Shown here: positions 17,033 through 26,679 of the stretch, piece by piece
Layout: each line of letters begins with the position of its first letter
Position numbering within the stretch: position 1 is the stretch's first letter
Assembly: GCF_025457425.1 (NCBI RefSeq)
Contig: NZ_JAMXIA010000001.1
Coordinates: 2,046,001 to 2,110,000, forward strand
Origin: Chryseobacterium foetidum
GTDB taxonomy: Bacteria; Bacteroidota; Bacteroidia; Flavobacteriales; Weeksellaceae
DNA length: 64,000 nucleotides
Direction: 5' to 3'
Made by a program: the position numbers and the translations under genes
The notes under the pieces: model-generated
Seen by the model: only the letters and a program-made list of their open reading frames with translations
What the model was told of the DNA's origin: nothing
Databases searched by the model: none

Positions 17033-18637
17033 TTACAAACCTCTCAAATCACTGTTTTTTAGTGAATTAACTTTATATGAGAAATTGATTTTCTGCGTTT
17101 CATTAGCATTCAGAGAAACATTCCAAGTTAGAATTCCTGTCTTTTCATCGTATTCTGCATTTCCTTTATCAACCATTGAGATGATAATCTGCTTGTCTGT
17201 AGTGATCGGAATCTGGTCTTTCAGCTTGATTTTTATCTTCTCACTTTTGTTATTTCTCACCGTAATTTCAAAAGCAAACTGCTGTTCTTTATTCGTGGAA
17301 GAAATGCTTTTTGTAAACGTTTTATCTTTCACAGGCTGCCTTCTGATGCTGATTCTCCGGTCTTCTCCCAAGGTCAGAATCATCTTGCTGTCGGTAGTTT
17401 CAGGATTGATCACGGTTTTGCCGACATTGGTATCTTCAAATACTATATTTGCTTCGGCAGGAATCAAATTGTACTTGTCTAAGTTTTCAATTTCAGCCAC
17501 TAAAAATGCAGAATTGGAGTATTTTGGAACCGCAGAATAAATAAAGTTTGCAGGGATATCTGTAGAATTCAGATTAATGCTGTTGTCTTTATTATTCGAT
17601 AAAATGGTGAATTTATCTTCCAGTTCGTAGCTTAAATTCAACTGATTTTGAGAAACTACATTTCTCGGTCCCGTTACTACAACTTCAGAAATTTCAGCCA
17701 TCGAAACAGAAGATGTTGCTCTAACTGATGGATAATCATTACTTCGTTCCTCATACTTCGGCGGTGGCGGTTGATAATACAGTTGCCAAACACCCAACTG
17801 TGGAATTACTCTTTGCTGATTCGGATATCCTGAAATCAAATTCATCTTCACATTTTTCCAGTCTAAACCGGAATTCTGACGAACCATCGCTTTGTAACCC
17901 AGATTGATTTTATTTCCCAAACCATTGGTAATTACATCATAATAAGGTCTCCACGAAGCATTATTTACATTATATTTAATATCAAGATTTACATTTTCAT
18001 TGGCTTCAGCAGAAACCTGAAGGATGAGTTTACCTTTCGGATAATTTTCTCTTTCCTGATTATTCAAATTAAATTTCGTCTCCAGACGGCTGAGTTTTTC
18101 CTGCCATGTATTGATAATTTCCTGATTTTTTACCAACGCTGTGCCCAGTTCCAGCCTTTTCTTCTGATTGTATTTCAACAATTTTGAAACCTCAGAAGCG
18201 TAAGATGTCGAACCCGCATTAATAGTTTGGTTTCGGTCTAAAATTTCAAGACTTTTTGAAAGCGTATTTCTCTCTAAATTTAGAATTTCTAACTTATTAT
18301 TAGCCAGATCAATACTGTCTAAAACAATTTTATGCTGCGGATTTTTCTTATCTAAAGCCACCGCATACATCTCTACGTCATTTGAAAAACGATATGTGAG
18401 AATAGAAATTTTATTCTTACTTCCCAGTTTAATCGAATTCTGATCAATGTTTTCAGCAATATTGGTGATGATGATCTCAGAACTTCCTTTAGGTATTTTA
18501 AAAGAGGTCGTAGAAAAAAGCTCTCCCGATTGCTCATACACTGTCGCAGTTTTCAGCTCAGCTTCGGCAAAGACGGGCTTCTGACAATAGATTGATATGG
18601 AAAATAATGAAAGACCAAACAGATAGAATTTACTCAT
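17033..18637 (-). CDS. DUF4139/MuiA-like secreted protein
   Basis: 534 residues with a signal peptide (about 1-18). The N-terminal DUF4140-like part begins with VFAEAELKTATVYEQSGEL, a coiled-coil segment spans about 105-195, and the C-terminal DUF4139 part includes DIKYNVNNASWRPYYDV, SGLDWKNVKMNLISGYPNQ and EDRRISIRRQPVKDKT. The family is named after the mucoidy inhibitor A of yeast-like literature and has no established role in bacteria. Exported, probably periplasmic or outer-membrane linked. It faces away from pgk across the candidate origin region. Confidence 0.85.
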   Translation of the reverse strand: MSKFYLFGLSLFSISIYCQKPVFAEAELKTATVYEQSGELFSTTSFKIPKGSSEIIITNIAENIDQNSIKLGSKNKISILTYRFSNDVEMYAVALDKKNPQHKIVLDSIDLANNKLEILNLERNTLSKSLEILDRNQTINAGSTSYASEVSKLLKYNQKKRLELGTALVKNQEIINTWQEKLSRLETKFNLNNQERENYPKGKLILQVSAEANENVNLDIKYNVNNASWRPYYDVITNGLGNKINLGYKAMVRQNSGLDWKNVKMNLISGYPNQQRVIPQLGVWQLYYQPPPPKYEERSNDYPSVRATSSVSMAEISEVVVTGPRNVVSQNQLNLSYELEDKFTILSNNKDNSINLNSTDIPANFIYSAVPKYSNSAFLVAEIENLDKYNLIPAEANIVFEDTNVGKTVINPETTDSKMILTLGEDRRISIRRQPVKDKTFTKSISSTNKEQQFAFEITVRNNKSEKIKIKLKDQIPITTDKQIIISMVDKGNAEYDEKTGILTWNVSLNANETQKINFSYKVNSLKNSDLRGL

Positions 18638-19322
18638 TACCTCAGTTTTTTTGAATGTTCAAATTTAAGTATTAAATCTCAATTGTTAGTTTCCCGTCGA
18701 ATGAGTGTTAACATCATTGTGAATAACTGTGGAAAACTTTGTTGAAATTAAACTTTTTTTCTCAGCAAAAATTAACTAATGAAAGTTGCCTCCAAATTTT
18801 CGGGCACAAATTTCGAAAAACTTTCCTCAGACATTTCTTGACTTTCTCCATAGACCGGTTATTCATAAAGGGTATCGTGGAAAAGTTATCCATATTTGTT
18901 GATAAGTGACAGAAAATTCAGATTTACAGCGTGTTATTTTGTTAATTAAATATGAATTGTAATTAAACTTCGTGTTATCAAGTTTTAGCCCGAAAGTTAT
19001 CCCCGAAACTCACAACACTCAACAACAGTATTCATTCTTTCTTTATTAAAAAAAAGAAAATAGTGTTGATTAGTGAGTGGTGCATTGTTCGGAAAATTTT
19101 GAAAACTTTTAAAAGTTTCGATTTTTTGCGAGACTTTAAAATCTTACATTTGTGAAACAGAAATTTAAAGAAAACAGTGAAAACGGCATGAGTTTGATGA
19201 TTCATTTCAGCTTACAGAAACGGGGTCATTGCGAAAACAGTCTGAGCGGAAAAACTGAGTGAATTTCTCCAAGTTTTATACAAAGAATGACTGACGACTG
19301 CAGAAAAATATTAAATATACAT
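18638..19322. other. gene-free region with clustered DnaA-box-like sites; candidate oriC
   Basis: 685 bases between the divergent DUF4139 gene and pgk, with no convincing ORF. DnaA-box-like 9-mers: TTATTCACA (minus, 18718-18726), TTTTCCACA (minus, 18728-18736), TTTTCCACG (minus, 18876-18884), TTATCCATA (plus, 18886-18894), TTATCAACA (minus, 18897-18905), TTATCCCCG (plus, 18997-19005). The first two match TTWTNCACA exactly, the others differ by one or two bases. An AT-rich stretch follows at 18935-18970. Two perfect parS sites lie at 22.0 and 24.0 kb. Together these suggest the chromosome origin. This is inference; GC skew was not calculated. Confidence 0.5.
19126..19152 (+). promoter_or_regulatory. 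possible pgk promoter
   Basis: TTG at 19126-19128 and TACATTTG (matching TAnnTTTG, the Bacteroidetes -7 element) at 19145-19152, spacing 16 bases, about 170 bases before the pgk start. The spacing is a little short for this consensus. Confidence 0.4.
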
Positions 19323-20513
19323 ATGAAAACAATCAACGATTTCAATTTTAAAGACAAGAAGGCTCTGGTAAGAGTAGATTTTAACGTTCCACAGGACGAC
19401 CAGCTGAAAGTTACAGACAATACAAGAATTGTAGCTGTAAAACCTACTGTTGACAAGATTCTTCAAGATGGCGGCTCTGTAATTTTAATGGCTCACTTAG
19501 GCAGACCAAAAGGCGAGGTAAAAGATGAGTTTTCTCTAAAACACATTGTGAACGAAGTCTCTCAGGTTCTTGGAAGGGAAGTAAAATTCGTTGATGAATG
19601 TGTAGGTGAAAAGGCTCAACAGGCTGCTTCTGAACTGAAAGCCGGAGAAATTCTTTTATTGGAAAATTTACGTTTCCGCAGTGAAGAAGAAAAAGGGGAT
19701 GAGGCGTTTGCTGAAAAACTTTCGAAATTAGGTGATTCTTATGTGAATGATGCATTTGGTACCGCTCACAGAGCACACGCATCTACAGCTGTCATTGCAA
19801 AATTTTTCGATTCAACTAAATTTTTCGGTTTATTGATGACTAACGAACTAAAAGCGATTGATAAAGTTTTAAAAAGTGGAGAAAAGCCTGTAACAGCGAT
19901 ACTTGGAGGATCTAAAGTTTCAACTAAAATTACCATTATAGAAAATATTTTGCCAGCTGTTGATAATTTAATTATTGGTGGAGGTATGGCATTTACCTTC
20001 ATTAAAGCTTTAGGTGGTAAAATCGGAACTTCATTGGTTGAAGAAGATAAACTCTCTCTTGCACTTGAAATTTTAGGTAAAGCAAAAGAACATAATGTAA
20101 AAGTTTATCTTCCTTCAGATACGATTATTGCTGAGAGTTTCAGTAATGACGCAGATACGCAGGAAGTCAATATATACGAAATTCCTGAAGGATGGATGGG
20201 ATTGGATGCAGGTCCAAAATCAAGAGATCAGTTCAACGATGTTTTATTAAATTCAAGAACGATTCTTTGGAATGGGCCGATCGGAGTTTTCGAAATGTCA
20301 AATTTCTCTGCAGGAACTGTTGCTTTGGGAGACAGCATTGCAGAAGCTACAAAATTGGGAGCTTTCTCATTAGTTGGGGGAGGAGACAGTGTAGCTTTTG
20401 TTAAACAATTTGGTTATGGTGAAAAAGTAAGTTATGTTTCTACCGGAGGTGGAGCAATGCTGGAAAGTTTGGAAGGTCTCGAACTTCCAGGTGTTGCTGC
20501 TATCAATAAGTAA
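19323..20513 (+). CDS. pgk: phosphoglycerate kinase
   Basis: 396 residues from the ATG at 19323; an upstream ATG at 19287 in frame adds twelve residues not seen in the family. Conserved elements: [10 protein letters not shown] at the N-terminus, [30 protein letters not shown] (hinge), NGPIGVFEM and [11 protein letters not shown] near the C-terminus. Transfers phosphate between 1,3-bisphosphoglycerate and ADP in glycolysis. The leader is long and contains the candidate origin. A strong hairpin terminator follows. Confidence 0.96.
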   Translation: MKTINDFNFKDKKALVRVDFNVPQDDQLKVTDNTRIVAVKPTVDKILQDGGSVILMAHLGRPKGEVKDEFSLKHIVNEVSQVLGREVKFVDECVGEKAQQAASELKAGEILLLENLRFRSEEEKGDEAFAEKLSKLGDSYVNDAFGTAHRAHASTAVIAKFFDSTKFFGLLMTNELKAIDKVLKSGEKPVTAILGGSKVSTKITIIENILPAVDNLIIGGGMAFTFIKALGGKIGTSLVEEDKLSLALEILGKAKEHNVKVYLPSDTIIAESFSNDADTQEVNIYEIPEGWMGLDAGPKSRDQFNDVLLNSRTILWNGPIGVFEMSNFSAGTVALGDSIAEATKLGAFSLVGGGDSVAFVKQFGYGEKVSYVSTGGGAMLESLEGLELPGVAAINK

Positions 20514-20536
20514 GAAATTTTAATTTTATAAAATTG

Positions 20537-20567
20537 AAGTCTGTTGGAATTTCCGACAGACTTTTTT
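20537..20567 (+). terminator. pgk terminator
   Basis: AAGTCTGTTGGAA (20537-20549) pairs with TTCCGACAGACTT (20551-20563), one G-T wobble, followed by TTTT. A strong intrinsic terminator. Confidence 0.88.
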
Positions 20568-21049
20568 ATTTTGATAATTTTTAAGATTGAATATTAATTT
20601 CGAAAAATCGGTTTCTCAATTTAAGTTATGCAATTTTTTTAAATTTTAGTGAATCTAATTGTGTTTTCGCAGAAATAATTTTAAATTTTATTTTGTAGAA
20701 AAGCCAAAATTTTAATTTTAGAGAAAAATGGTGAAAAATTGGCTGTCAGAATTAGGTTTTAAATTGAAAAACAGAAATTCCCAGAGCGTTTGGACGTAAT
20801 TTAAATTTAGGGCTTAAAATGATATGTTTGTGTGAGAATTCATTTTTTAAATCTCATATTTTTCCTTTATTATTATTTTTTTCATGTGATTTGTAATTCC
20901 CAAAAGGTTCTAAGTATTTTTTTGTTAGTTCAAATATATTTTTTTCTTATCTATATCTTAAAATTTTTAGTGAGTCGAAAAATTAAATGATAAGTGAATT
21001 CTTACTTTTAGAACATACAAATTTAATTTTGATAAATTTTGAAAAAACA
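20568..21049. other. AT-rich gene-free region
   Basis: Between the pgk terminator and the terminator of the downstream methyltransferase. I see no ORF of real length on either strand (the longest plausible frame from an ATG at 20728 is only 23 codons), no recognisable RNA and no repeat. It is very AT-rich. Confidence 0.5.
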
Positions 21050-21075
21050 AAAACTCAGGATTTTTCCTGAGTTTT
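21050..21075. terminator. terminator, mainly for the minus-strand methyltransferase gene
   Basis: AAAACTCAGGA (21050-21060) pairs perfectly with TCCTGAGTTTT (21065-21075), loop of four T. A/T tracts on both sides make it usable from either strand. Confidence 0.8.
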
Positions 21076-21134
21076 AAAATTTATGACAAAAATGCTGAAA
21101 ATTGACCTTTAGAAATAGCTCAAAAATCGATTTT

Positions 21135-21956
21135 CTACTTTTTTTCGATAATGTATATCAAACTAGAAAATTCATTGGAAAATAATGCTTTTACGTTAGA
21201 AATCGTTCCATGAACCAGTGCTTTTATCCAAAATAGGGATGATTTTTTGTATTTTTCGCTCAACATGGAGATGTAATAAGAATCCAAGACTAATGGTTTG
21301 ATTTTTCTCATTTTCCAGTTTGGCTTCTTTGAAATCAAATTTTCCATTCCATTTTTTGAAAAATGATAGATGTGTCTTGGCACATCATAAGCCGCCCAAT
21401 ATTCTTTATAATGTTTTGCATCGTAAGAAGTAGGGTTGGGAACAGCAATAATTAATAGACCTTTTTCTTTCAGTTTTTTATTAAAAATTTCAAGCATTTC
21501 ATCCTGATTTTCTATGTGCTCAAATACGTGCCAAAGCGTAATTGCATCCAGACTGTAATCTTCAATTGTATTGATGTTATCTAAAATTGTAGCTTTCGAA
21601 ATCTTATTTTCAGCTGCTTTTCTTGCATCAGGATTAGGTTCAAATCCGAAAGTTTCAAAATCATTTTCTGTATATTTTACAAATTCACCGGCACCGCAAC
21701 CGTAATCCAAAACTCTTGAACCTTTATTAATTCTGTCTAAAAGAATTGTTTTTTTATACTGTAAATTGAAAGATTGCAAAAATTTATACAACTTTTCTTT
21801 CAAACTTCCGGAATCCTGATGATGCGAAATATAGTCTTCACTTTCATAATATTTAGAAATATTTGATGGAATAGGGGAGGTTTTAAAAACGCCCTTTGTT
21901 TCTGTTTCTATAATTTCAAATACTTCCTGAGAAAGAAAATGATCTTTAATTTTCAT
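21135..21956 (-). CDS. class I SAM-dependent methyltransferase
   Basis: 273 residues. A Rossmann-type SAM site VLDYGCGAGEFV (about 85-96), acidic loop FGFEPN, and LWHVFEHIENQ (about 140-150) give a Methyltransf_23-like fold; the C-terminal part YDVPRHIYHFSKNGM is often seen in methyltransferases of cell-surface glycan or lipid biosynthesis gene clusters. No neighbouring glycan genes exist here. The first 50 residues hold no zinc-binding cysteines. Substrate unknown. Confidence 0.82.
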   Translation of the reverse strand: MKIKDHFLSQEVFEIIETETKGVFKTSPIPSNISKYYESEDYISHHQDSGSLKEKLYKFLQSFNLQYKKTILLDRINKGSRVLDYGCGAGEFVKYTENDFETFGFEPNPDARKAAENKISKATILDNINTIEDYSLDAITLWHVFEHIENQDEMLEIFNKKLKEKGLLIIAVPNPTSYDAKHYKEYWAAYDVPRHIYHFSKNGMENLISKKPNWKMRKIKPLVLDSYYISMLSEKYKKSSLFWIKALVHGTISNVKALFSNEFSSLIYIIEKK

Positions 21957-22032
21957 TTTTTTAAATTATATTTTAAAAATAAAGGTATTCAGAAAAGTGT
22001 TTTAAGCCTCTAAATACCTTAGTTATTTTAAA

Positions 22033-22048
22033 TGTTTCACGTGAAACA
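22033..22048. promoter_or_regulatory. parS centromere site, perfect palindrome
   Basis: TGTTTCACGTGAAACA, the canonical 16-base ParB-binding parS sequence, located 9 bases past the mnmG stop codon. A second identical copy lies upstream of mnmG. ParB (Spo0J) loads at parS sites close to the origin to organise chromosome segregation. Confidence 0.9.
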
Positions 22049-22056
22049 TATTTGAT

Positions 22057-23919
22057 TTATCTTCCTAAATACACCATTAAAACGTTGATATCTGCAGGTG
22101 AAACGCCGCTTATTCTTCCTGCCTGAGCCAAAGTTTTAGGTCTTACTTTGTTCATTTTTTGTTTTGCTTCAGAAGAAAGACTTGATATTTTAATATAGTC
22201 AAAATCTTCAGGAATTTTCACATTTTCTAATCTGTTCAGTTTAGCAACATTTTCTTTCTCCTTTTCTATATAGCCTTTATACTTAATATTTACTTCGGCT
22301 TGCTCTCTTACTTCATCAGTATATTGGGATGTAAATTCTTTGATAGATTCAATTTCATCCAATTTATCTAAAGTAATATTGGGTCTTGTAAGGAATTGTG
22401 ATGCTCTGTAAGCCTGATCAACAGGATTACTTTCAATGCTTTCCAGAATTGGATTGATAATTCCTGGCTTTAAAGAAGTTTCTCTCAAAAAGGTTTCAAG
22501 TTCCTGACTTTTTGCGATTTTTTCTTCCACTTTTCTCAGTCTGTCTTCCTTTGCCAGTCCTAATCCAAATGCTTTTTCTGTCAATCTGATGTCTGCATTA
22601 TCCTGCCTTAAAAGCAATCTGTATTCAGCTCTTGAAGTAAACATTCTGTATGGTTCTTCAGTACCTTTAGTGATTAAATCATCGATTAAAACACCAATAT
22701 AAGCCTCGTCCCTATTAAGAATGAATTCATCCTTCTCATGAACCTTATTATGAGCATTAATCCCTGCCATTAAGCCTTGTCCGCCTGCCTCTTCATATCC
22801 GGTCGTACCATTAATTTGACCCGCAAAATATAAGTTTTCAACCAATTTTGTTTCTAAAGTATGCTTTAACTGGGTAGGAGGGAAGTAGTCATATTCAATA
22901 GCATAGCCAGGTCTGAATACTTTTACATTTTCAAATCCTGGAATTTGTCTCATTGCTTTAATCTGTACATCTTCCGGTAAAGAAGAACTGAAACCATTTA
23001 CATAAATTTCCACGGTTCTCCATCCTTCCGGTTCTACGAAAAGCTGATGCCTTGTACGCTCTGCAAAACGATTGATTTTATCTTCAATGCTTGGGCAATA
23101 TCTTGGACCTAAACTTTGAATAGTACCGTTAAACATTGGACTTCTGTCGAAACCTTCACGTAAAATATCGTGTACTGTTTCGTTGGTGTAGACGATATGA
23201 CAGCTTAATTGTTTGGTTAATTTCGGACTGTCTAAATAGCTGAATTTTTGAGGATTTTCATCTCCTTTCTGTTCTTCCATTTTGGAGTAGTCAAGGCTTC
23301 TGCCGTCCACTCGTGGTGGAGTACCGGTTTTCATTCTACCTGCTTCGAAACCTAAGGAAACCAATTGTTCTGTAATTCCGAATGCTCTTGGTTCACCCAT
23401 TCTTCCACCTCCCAATTGTTTATCTCCAACGTGGATTAAACCATTCAGGAAAGTACCGTTTGTAAGTACAACGGATTTGGATCTGATCTCAATTCCTAAA
23501 GATGTTACAACACCAACAGCCTTATTATTTTCAATAATTAAACTCTTCACCATATCCTGAAAGAAGTCAAGATTAGGCGTGTTTTCCAATGCTAAACGCC
23601 ATTCTTCAGCGAAAAGCATTCTGTCATTCTGTGTTCTTGGAGACCACATTGCAGGGCCTTTGGAAAGGTTAAGCATCTTAAATTGTATCGCAGATTTGTC
23701 TGCAATGATTCCTGAGTAACCACCCATTGCGTCGATTTCTCTTACAATCTGTCCCTTTGCAATTCCTCCCATTGCAGGGTTGCAACTCATCTGTCCGATG
23801 GTCTGCATATTCATTGTAACGAGCAATGTTTTTGAACCAAGGTTCGCTGCAGCAGCTGCGGCTTCACATCCTGCGTGGCCGGCACCTACTACAATTACAT
23901 CATATATTTCTGATATCAT
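22057..23919 (-). CDS. mnmG: tRNA uridine-5-carboxymethylaminomethyl modification enzyme MnmG (GidA)
   Basis: 620 residues. FAD-binding N-terminus VIVVGAGHAGCEAAAAAANLG (about 7-27), the MnmG signature QMSCNPAMGGIAKGQ with a conserved Cys, Cys-containing GPRYCPSIEDKI near 280, and the C-terminal helical domain with TRPNITL. With MnmE it installs the carboxymethylaminomethyl group at wobble U34 of tRNAs. In many bacteria gidA lies near the origin, which agrees with the parS sites at both ends of the gene. Confidence 0.95.
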   Translation of the reverse strand: MISEIYDVIVVGAGHAGCEAAAAAANLGSKTLLVTMNMQTIGQMSCNPAMGGIAKGQIVREIDAMGGYSGIIADKSAIQFKMLNLSKGPAMWSPRTQNDRMLFAEEWRLALENTPNLDFFQDMVKSLIIENNKAVGVVTSLGIEIRSKSVVLTNGTFLNGLIHVGDKQLGGGRMGEPRAFGITEQLVSLGFEAGRMKTGTPPRVDGRSLDYSKMEEQKGDENPQKFSYLDSPKLTKQLSCHIVYTNETVHDILREGFDRSPMFNGTIQSLGPRYCPSIEDKINRFAERTRHQLFVEPEGWRTVEIYVNGFSSSLPEDVQIKAMRQIPGFENVKVFRPGYAIEYDYFPPTQLKHTLETKLVENLYFAGQINGTTGYEEAGGQGLMAGINAHNKVHEKDEFILNRDEAYIGVLIDDLITKGTEEPYRMFTSRAEYRLLLRQDNADIRLTEKAFGLGLAKEDRLRKVEEKIAKSQELETFLRETSLKPGIINPILESIESNPVDQAYRASQFLTRPNITLDKLDEIESIKEFTSQYTDEVREQAEVNIKYKGYIEKEKENVAKLNRLENVKIPEDFDYIKISSLSSEAKQKMNKVRPKTLAQAGRISGVSPADINVLMVYLGR

Positions 23920-23966
23920 TTCTTTATTGCTTATTTTAAGCTTTAAATTTTAATATTTTCTCTAAA

Positions 23967-23982
23967 TGTTTCACGTGAAACA
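23967..23982. promoter_or_regulatory. parS centromere site, perfect palindrome
   Basis: TGTTTCACGTGAAACA again, 47 bases upstream of the mnmG start codon. Pairs with the copy at 22033-22048, 1.9 kb away. Being in the mnmG leader, ParB binding could also affect mnmG transcription. Confidence 0.9.
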
Positions 23983-24020
23983 TTGTTTTGTTTTAAAGGC
24001 TACAATCGCCTGTATACCGA

Positions 24021-24099
24021 TATTTAGCCCCGATCGCAGCATTGTTTGAGCTCATTTTTTGAAAAAAAATAGCGAGTGCGGAGAGCGGGATTAAGCTCC
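24021..24099. repeat. structured intergenic element of Flavobacteriia type
   Basis: Begins with TTTAGCCCCGAT and ends with GAGAGCGGGATTAAGCTCC; GAGCTCATTTTTTG and AAAAAATAGCGAG sit in the middle. CCCCG/CGGG-type and GAGCT/AGCTC pairings are possible. I recall similar TAGCCCCGAT...AGCGGG elements scattered in Flavobacterium and Chryseobacterium genomes. That is memory, not a search, so the call is tentative. Confidence 0.4.
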
Positions 24100-24108
24100 T
24101 AAAAAATA

Positions 24109-24516
24109 CTAAGAGTACTTTGCTAAATAAAAATCTTCTTTGCTTCGCATCAGTTTTTCTTCTTCCTCTGTTTTATCTTTATAACCCGAAAGGTGTAAGA
24201 TGCCGTGAGCTAAAACCCGACGTAATTCTTCTTCAAAGTTTTTGGATAGGGTAGAAGCATTGTCTGAAATGCGCTGCAAAGATACGAAAATCTCTCCGCT
24301 TATGGTTTTACCCTTTACGTAATCGAAAGTGATGATGTCTGTGTAATAATCGTGTTGGAGATAGTCCTGATTTACTTTCAATAAATATTCGTCATTACAG
24401 AAGATATAATTGATTTCTCCAATCTTTTTGCCTTCGGAGAGAATGATCTCTTCAAGCCAGATTGTATAAGCTGTGTTGACTGTTTCGGGTAAGTTTTCGT
24501 AAAAGAATTGTATCAT
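24109..24516 (-). CDS. ybeY: YbeY-type rRNA maturation endonuclease
   Basis: 135 residues. The UPF0054 metal motif appears as HGILHLSGYKD, where the usual HGxLHLxGYDH has its third histidine replaced by aspartate; I recall this form in other Bacteroidetes. The conserved R-V in LRRVLAHG and the ending MRSKEDFYLAKY agree with the family. YbeY acts in 16S rRNA 3'-end maturation and ribosome quality control. It starts four bases after the patatin gene stop and is probably in one operon with it and murF-alr. Confidence 0.9.
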   Translation of the reverse strand: MIQFFYENLPETVNTAYTIWLEEIILSEGKKIGEINYIFCNDEYLLKVNQDYLQHDYYTDIITFDYVKGKTISGEIFVSLQRISDNASTLSKNFEEELRRVLAHGILHLSGYKDKTEEEEKLMRSKEDFYLAKYS

Positions 24517-24520
24517 GATT

Positions 24521-26677
24521 TTAAAACCAGTGTCCTAAAATAACACTGAATATGCCTTTTTGATTGTTTTTAAGTGAATGACCAAAATTAAATCTGATCT
24601 GTCCAAACGGAGATTTATATCCGATACTTGCTCCGACTGAACTGTAATTTACTTTTACCGCATCTTCGAATGTAATATCGTCCGAGAGGTTGGCAAAAGA
24701 AAAGTTTCCGCTTAAGAAAAAGTTTTTCTTAAAATTATATTGAATATCATTTGAAATTAAAGCAACATTGTTACTGTTAAGCTGTGCAAAGTAAAAACCG
24801 TTGAAAGTTTTGAAATTGACTACATTCTGCTCAAAAATTCCTCCCAATCTGTATTGATAAAATTGCGGAAGGTTGTCACCGATGGTAATTCCACCATACA
24901 GATTCAGATGGTAACTGAACTGTTTAGACAACGGAATGTTGATTCTGATATCTGCTTTTACCTGAACGACTCTTTTTTCAACCTCAGATTTGAGCAAATC
25001 TATTACTTTACCTTCGGCATTCAGATAAAATCCTTTGGTAGGAAAGTCGCGGTCATTTTGTGTATCACTTTTCAAAAATACATAAGGATTGAGAAAGCGG
25101 TTGTATCTTTTGTTTGTGCCGTTCATTTCGGCTTCAAAATAATCATGGCTGATTCCTGCTCCAACAGCAAATTTATCCTTCCAGACCGATTGAATATAAG
25201 CTTCATTTCTCAGCCATTCCCATTTGTCGATATTGATATTGTTGTTTCCTTTGATATCGAAACTCATTCCCGAAGAGTAAATTCCAAATCCTGGAATATA
25301 GCCGTTGTCGATAAAATAGTTTAAATAATAACGGGGCTTATCTCCGACAATAACATCAAGGGAAAGATTTGAATTTTTAAATAAAAGTCTTTTCGCTGAA
25401 TAATTAAGCAAAAGTCCAGTTTTGAAAATTTCATCATAGTGAAGTCCGAATTTTAAAAAATGTCTTGCATCATCTTCAGTCACGTATAATTTAAGATAAT
25501 TGAAATTATTTTCGGTTACGATATCGTAATTGATAAAACGGTAATTGTTGGTCGCAACCAGTTTATCCAAACCACGGTTGATACTTCCATAGGTTTGCAT
25601 CGATGGAAGACGGAGCCCCATTTTCCCGAGAACGTAGTTTTTACCGTATATTCTGCCGCCATCGATGGAAATGCTGTCAATCTTATAGACATTGGAATAA
25701 ATTGGATTTACGGCCTGTCTGAGACGGTCAAATTCTCTCTTTGGAAGTTGATCTAAAATAGCTGCATATTTCTGACCTTCCACGTAACCACTGTCAAGAA
25801 TTTTCTTCTTATCATCGTAGCTCGTAGCCGTCATTCCCGTAAGATTCGGTTTGATATTGATGTCTGTGTATTTGTACTGTCTTCTGGTGTCTTTTTGTAT
25901 ACCGAAGTCTATAACCTGATTTAAAATAGAAATAATATTGTTTAAATCTTCCCTTTTTGAAAGATCCTGATTCAAATCTACTCCAATCACAATGTCAATT
26001 CCTTTATCTTTTAGAGGTTTTGAAGGATAATTAACGGTCATCGCGCCGTCGATGTAAATGCTGTCACCAATTTTAACCGGATCCATCAGGGATGGGAAAG
26101 CTGAACTAGCCATAATCGACTGAACAAGATCTCCTTTCTCAAAAATTTCCATATTGCCACTTTCAAGGTTGGTCGCAACACAGAGGAAGGGAATGGGAAG
26201 TTTGGAAAAATCGTTGACGTTGGAAACGTTTTTAAATAATTCTTTTAAAAGGTAAACATTCTTCTGTCCGGAACTGATGGAAGAGGGAAGGGTGATTTTT
26301 CCGTTTTGAAGTGGAATTGAAAATAAATATTTGTCGACAGATTTATTAAAAAAAGTACTTTCTTTTCTGGATTTTGGATCACGGATTAATGAGTAGAAAT
26401 CGGTATCCATCACAATTTTTTCAATTTCCTTACCGGAATAGCCTGAAGCGTACAAACCTCCCACGATTGCACCCATGCTCGTTCCGGAGACGTAATCTAC
26501 TTTAACGCCCAAAGAATCCAGAACTTTAAGAACTCCGACGTGAGAAAACCCTTTTGCACCGCCGCCTGCAAGAGAAAGTCCTATTTTAGGATTCTTAGGA
26601 ATTTTCAGATTTTCCTTTACCTGAGAATGAATCAAAAGTATCTGAAATGCGAACAAAAGAAGCAGGAGTTTTCTCAT
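24521..26677 (-). CDS. patatin-like phospholipase with outer-membrane barrel
   Basis: 718 residues. Signal peptide (about 1-19), then a patatin domain (about 30-230) with GLSLAGGGAKGFSHVGVL (oxyanion hole), GTSMGAIVGGLY (nucleophile Ser) and DGAMTVNYPS (catalytic Asp). About 310-400 is a POTRA-like segment and 400-718 is a barrel of the Omp85/surface-antigen type, ending in the aromatic ...LGHWF. This is the layout of PlpD-type (type Vd) outer-membrane phospholipases; in Bacteroidetes the patatin domain may face the periplasm. Follows murF-alr by two bases. Confidence 0.9.
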   Translation of the reverse strand: MRKLLLLLFAFQILLIHSQVKENLKIPKNPKIGLSLAGGGAKGFSHVGVLKVLDSLGVKVDYVSGTSMGAIVGGLYASGYSGKEIEKIVMDTDFYSLIRDPKSRKESTFFNKSVDKYLFSIPLQNGKITLPSSISSGQKNVYLLKELFKNVSNVNDFSKLPIPFLCVATNLESGNMEIFEKGDLVQSIMASSAFPSLMDPVKIGDSIYIDGAMTVNYPSKPLKDKGIDIVIGVDLNQDLSKREDLNNIISILNQVIDFGIQKDTRRQYKYTDINIKPNLTGMTATSYDDKKKILDSGYVEGQKYAAILDQLPKREFDRLRQAVNPIYSNVYKIDSISIDGGRIYGKNYVLGKMGLRLPSMQTYGSINRGLDKLVATNNYRFINYDIVTENNFNYLKLYVTEDDARHFLKFGLHYDEIFKTGLLLNYSAKRLLFKNSNLSLDVIVGDKPRYYLNYFIDNGYIPGFGIYSSGMSFDIKGNNNINIDKWEWLRNEAYIQSVWKDKFAVGAGISHDYFEAEMNGTNKRYNRFLNPYVFLKSDTQNDRDFPTKGFYLNAEGKVIDLLKSEVEKRVVQVKADIRINIPLSKQFSYHLNLYGGITIGDNLPQFYQYRLGGIFEQNVVNFKTFNGFYFAQLNSNNVALISNDIQYNFKKNFFLSGNFSFANLSDDITFEDAVKVNYSSVGASIGYKSPFGQIRFNFGHSLKNNQKGIFSVILGHWF

Positions 26678-26679
26678 AG

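Noticed and set aside
20728-20799. Tiny ORF (MVKNWLSELGFKLKNRNSQ...) after pgk
   Set aside because: Only 23 codons in AT-rich sequence, with no leader, homologue or neighbouring gene logic.
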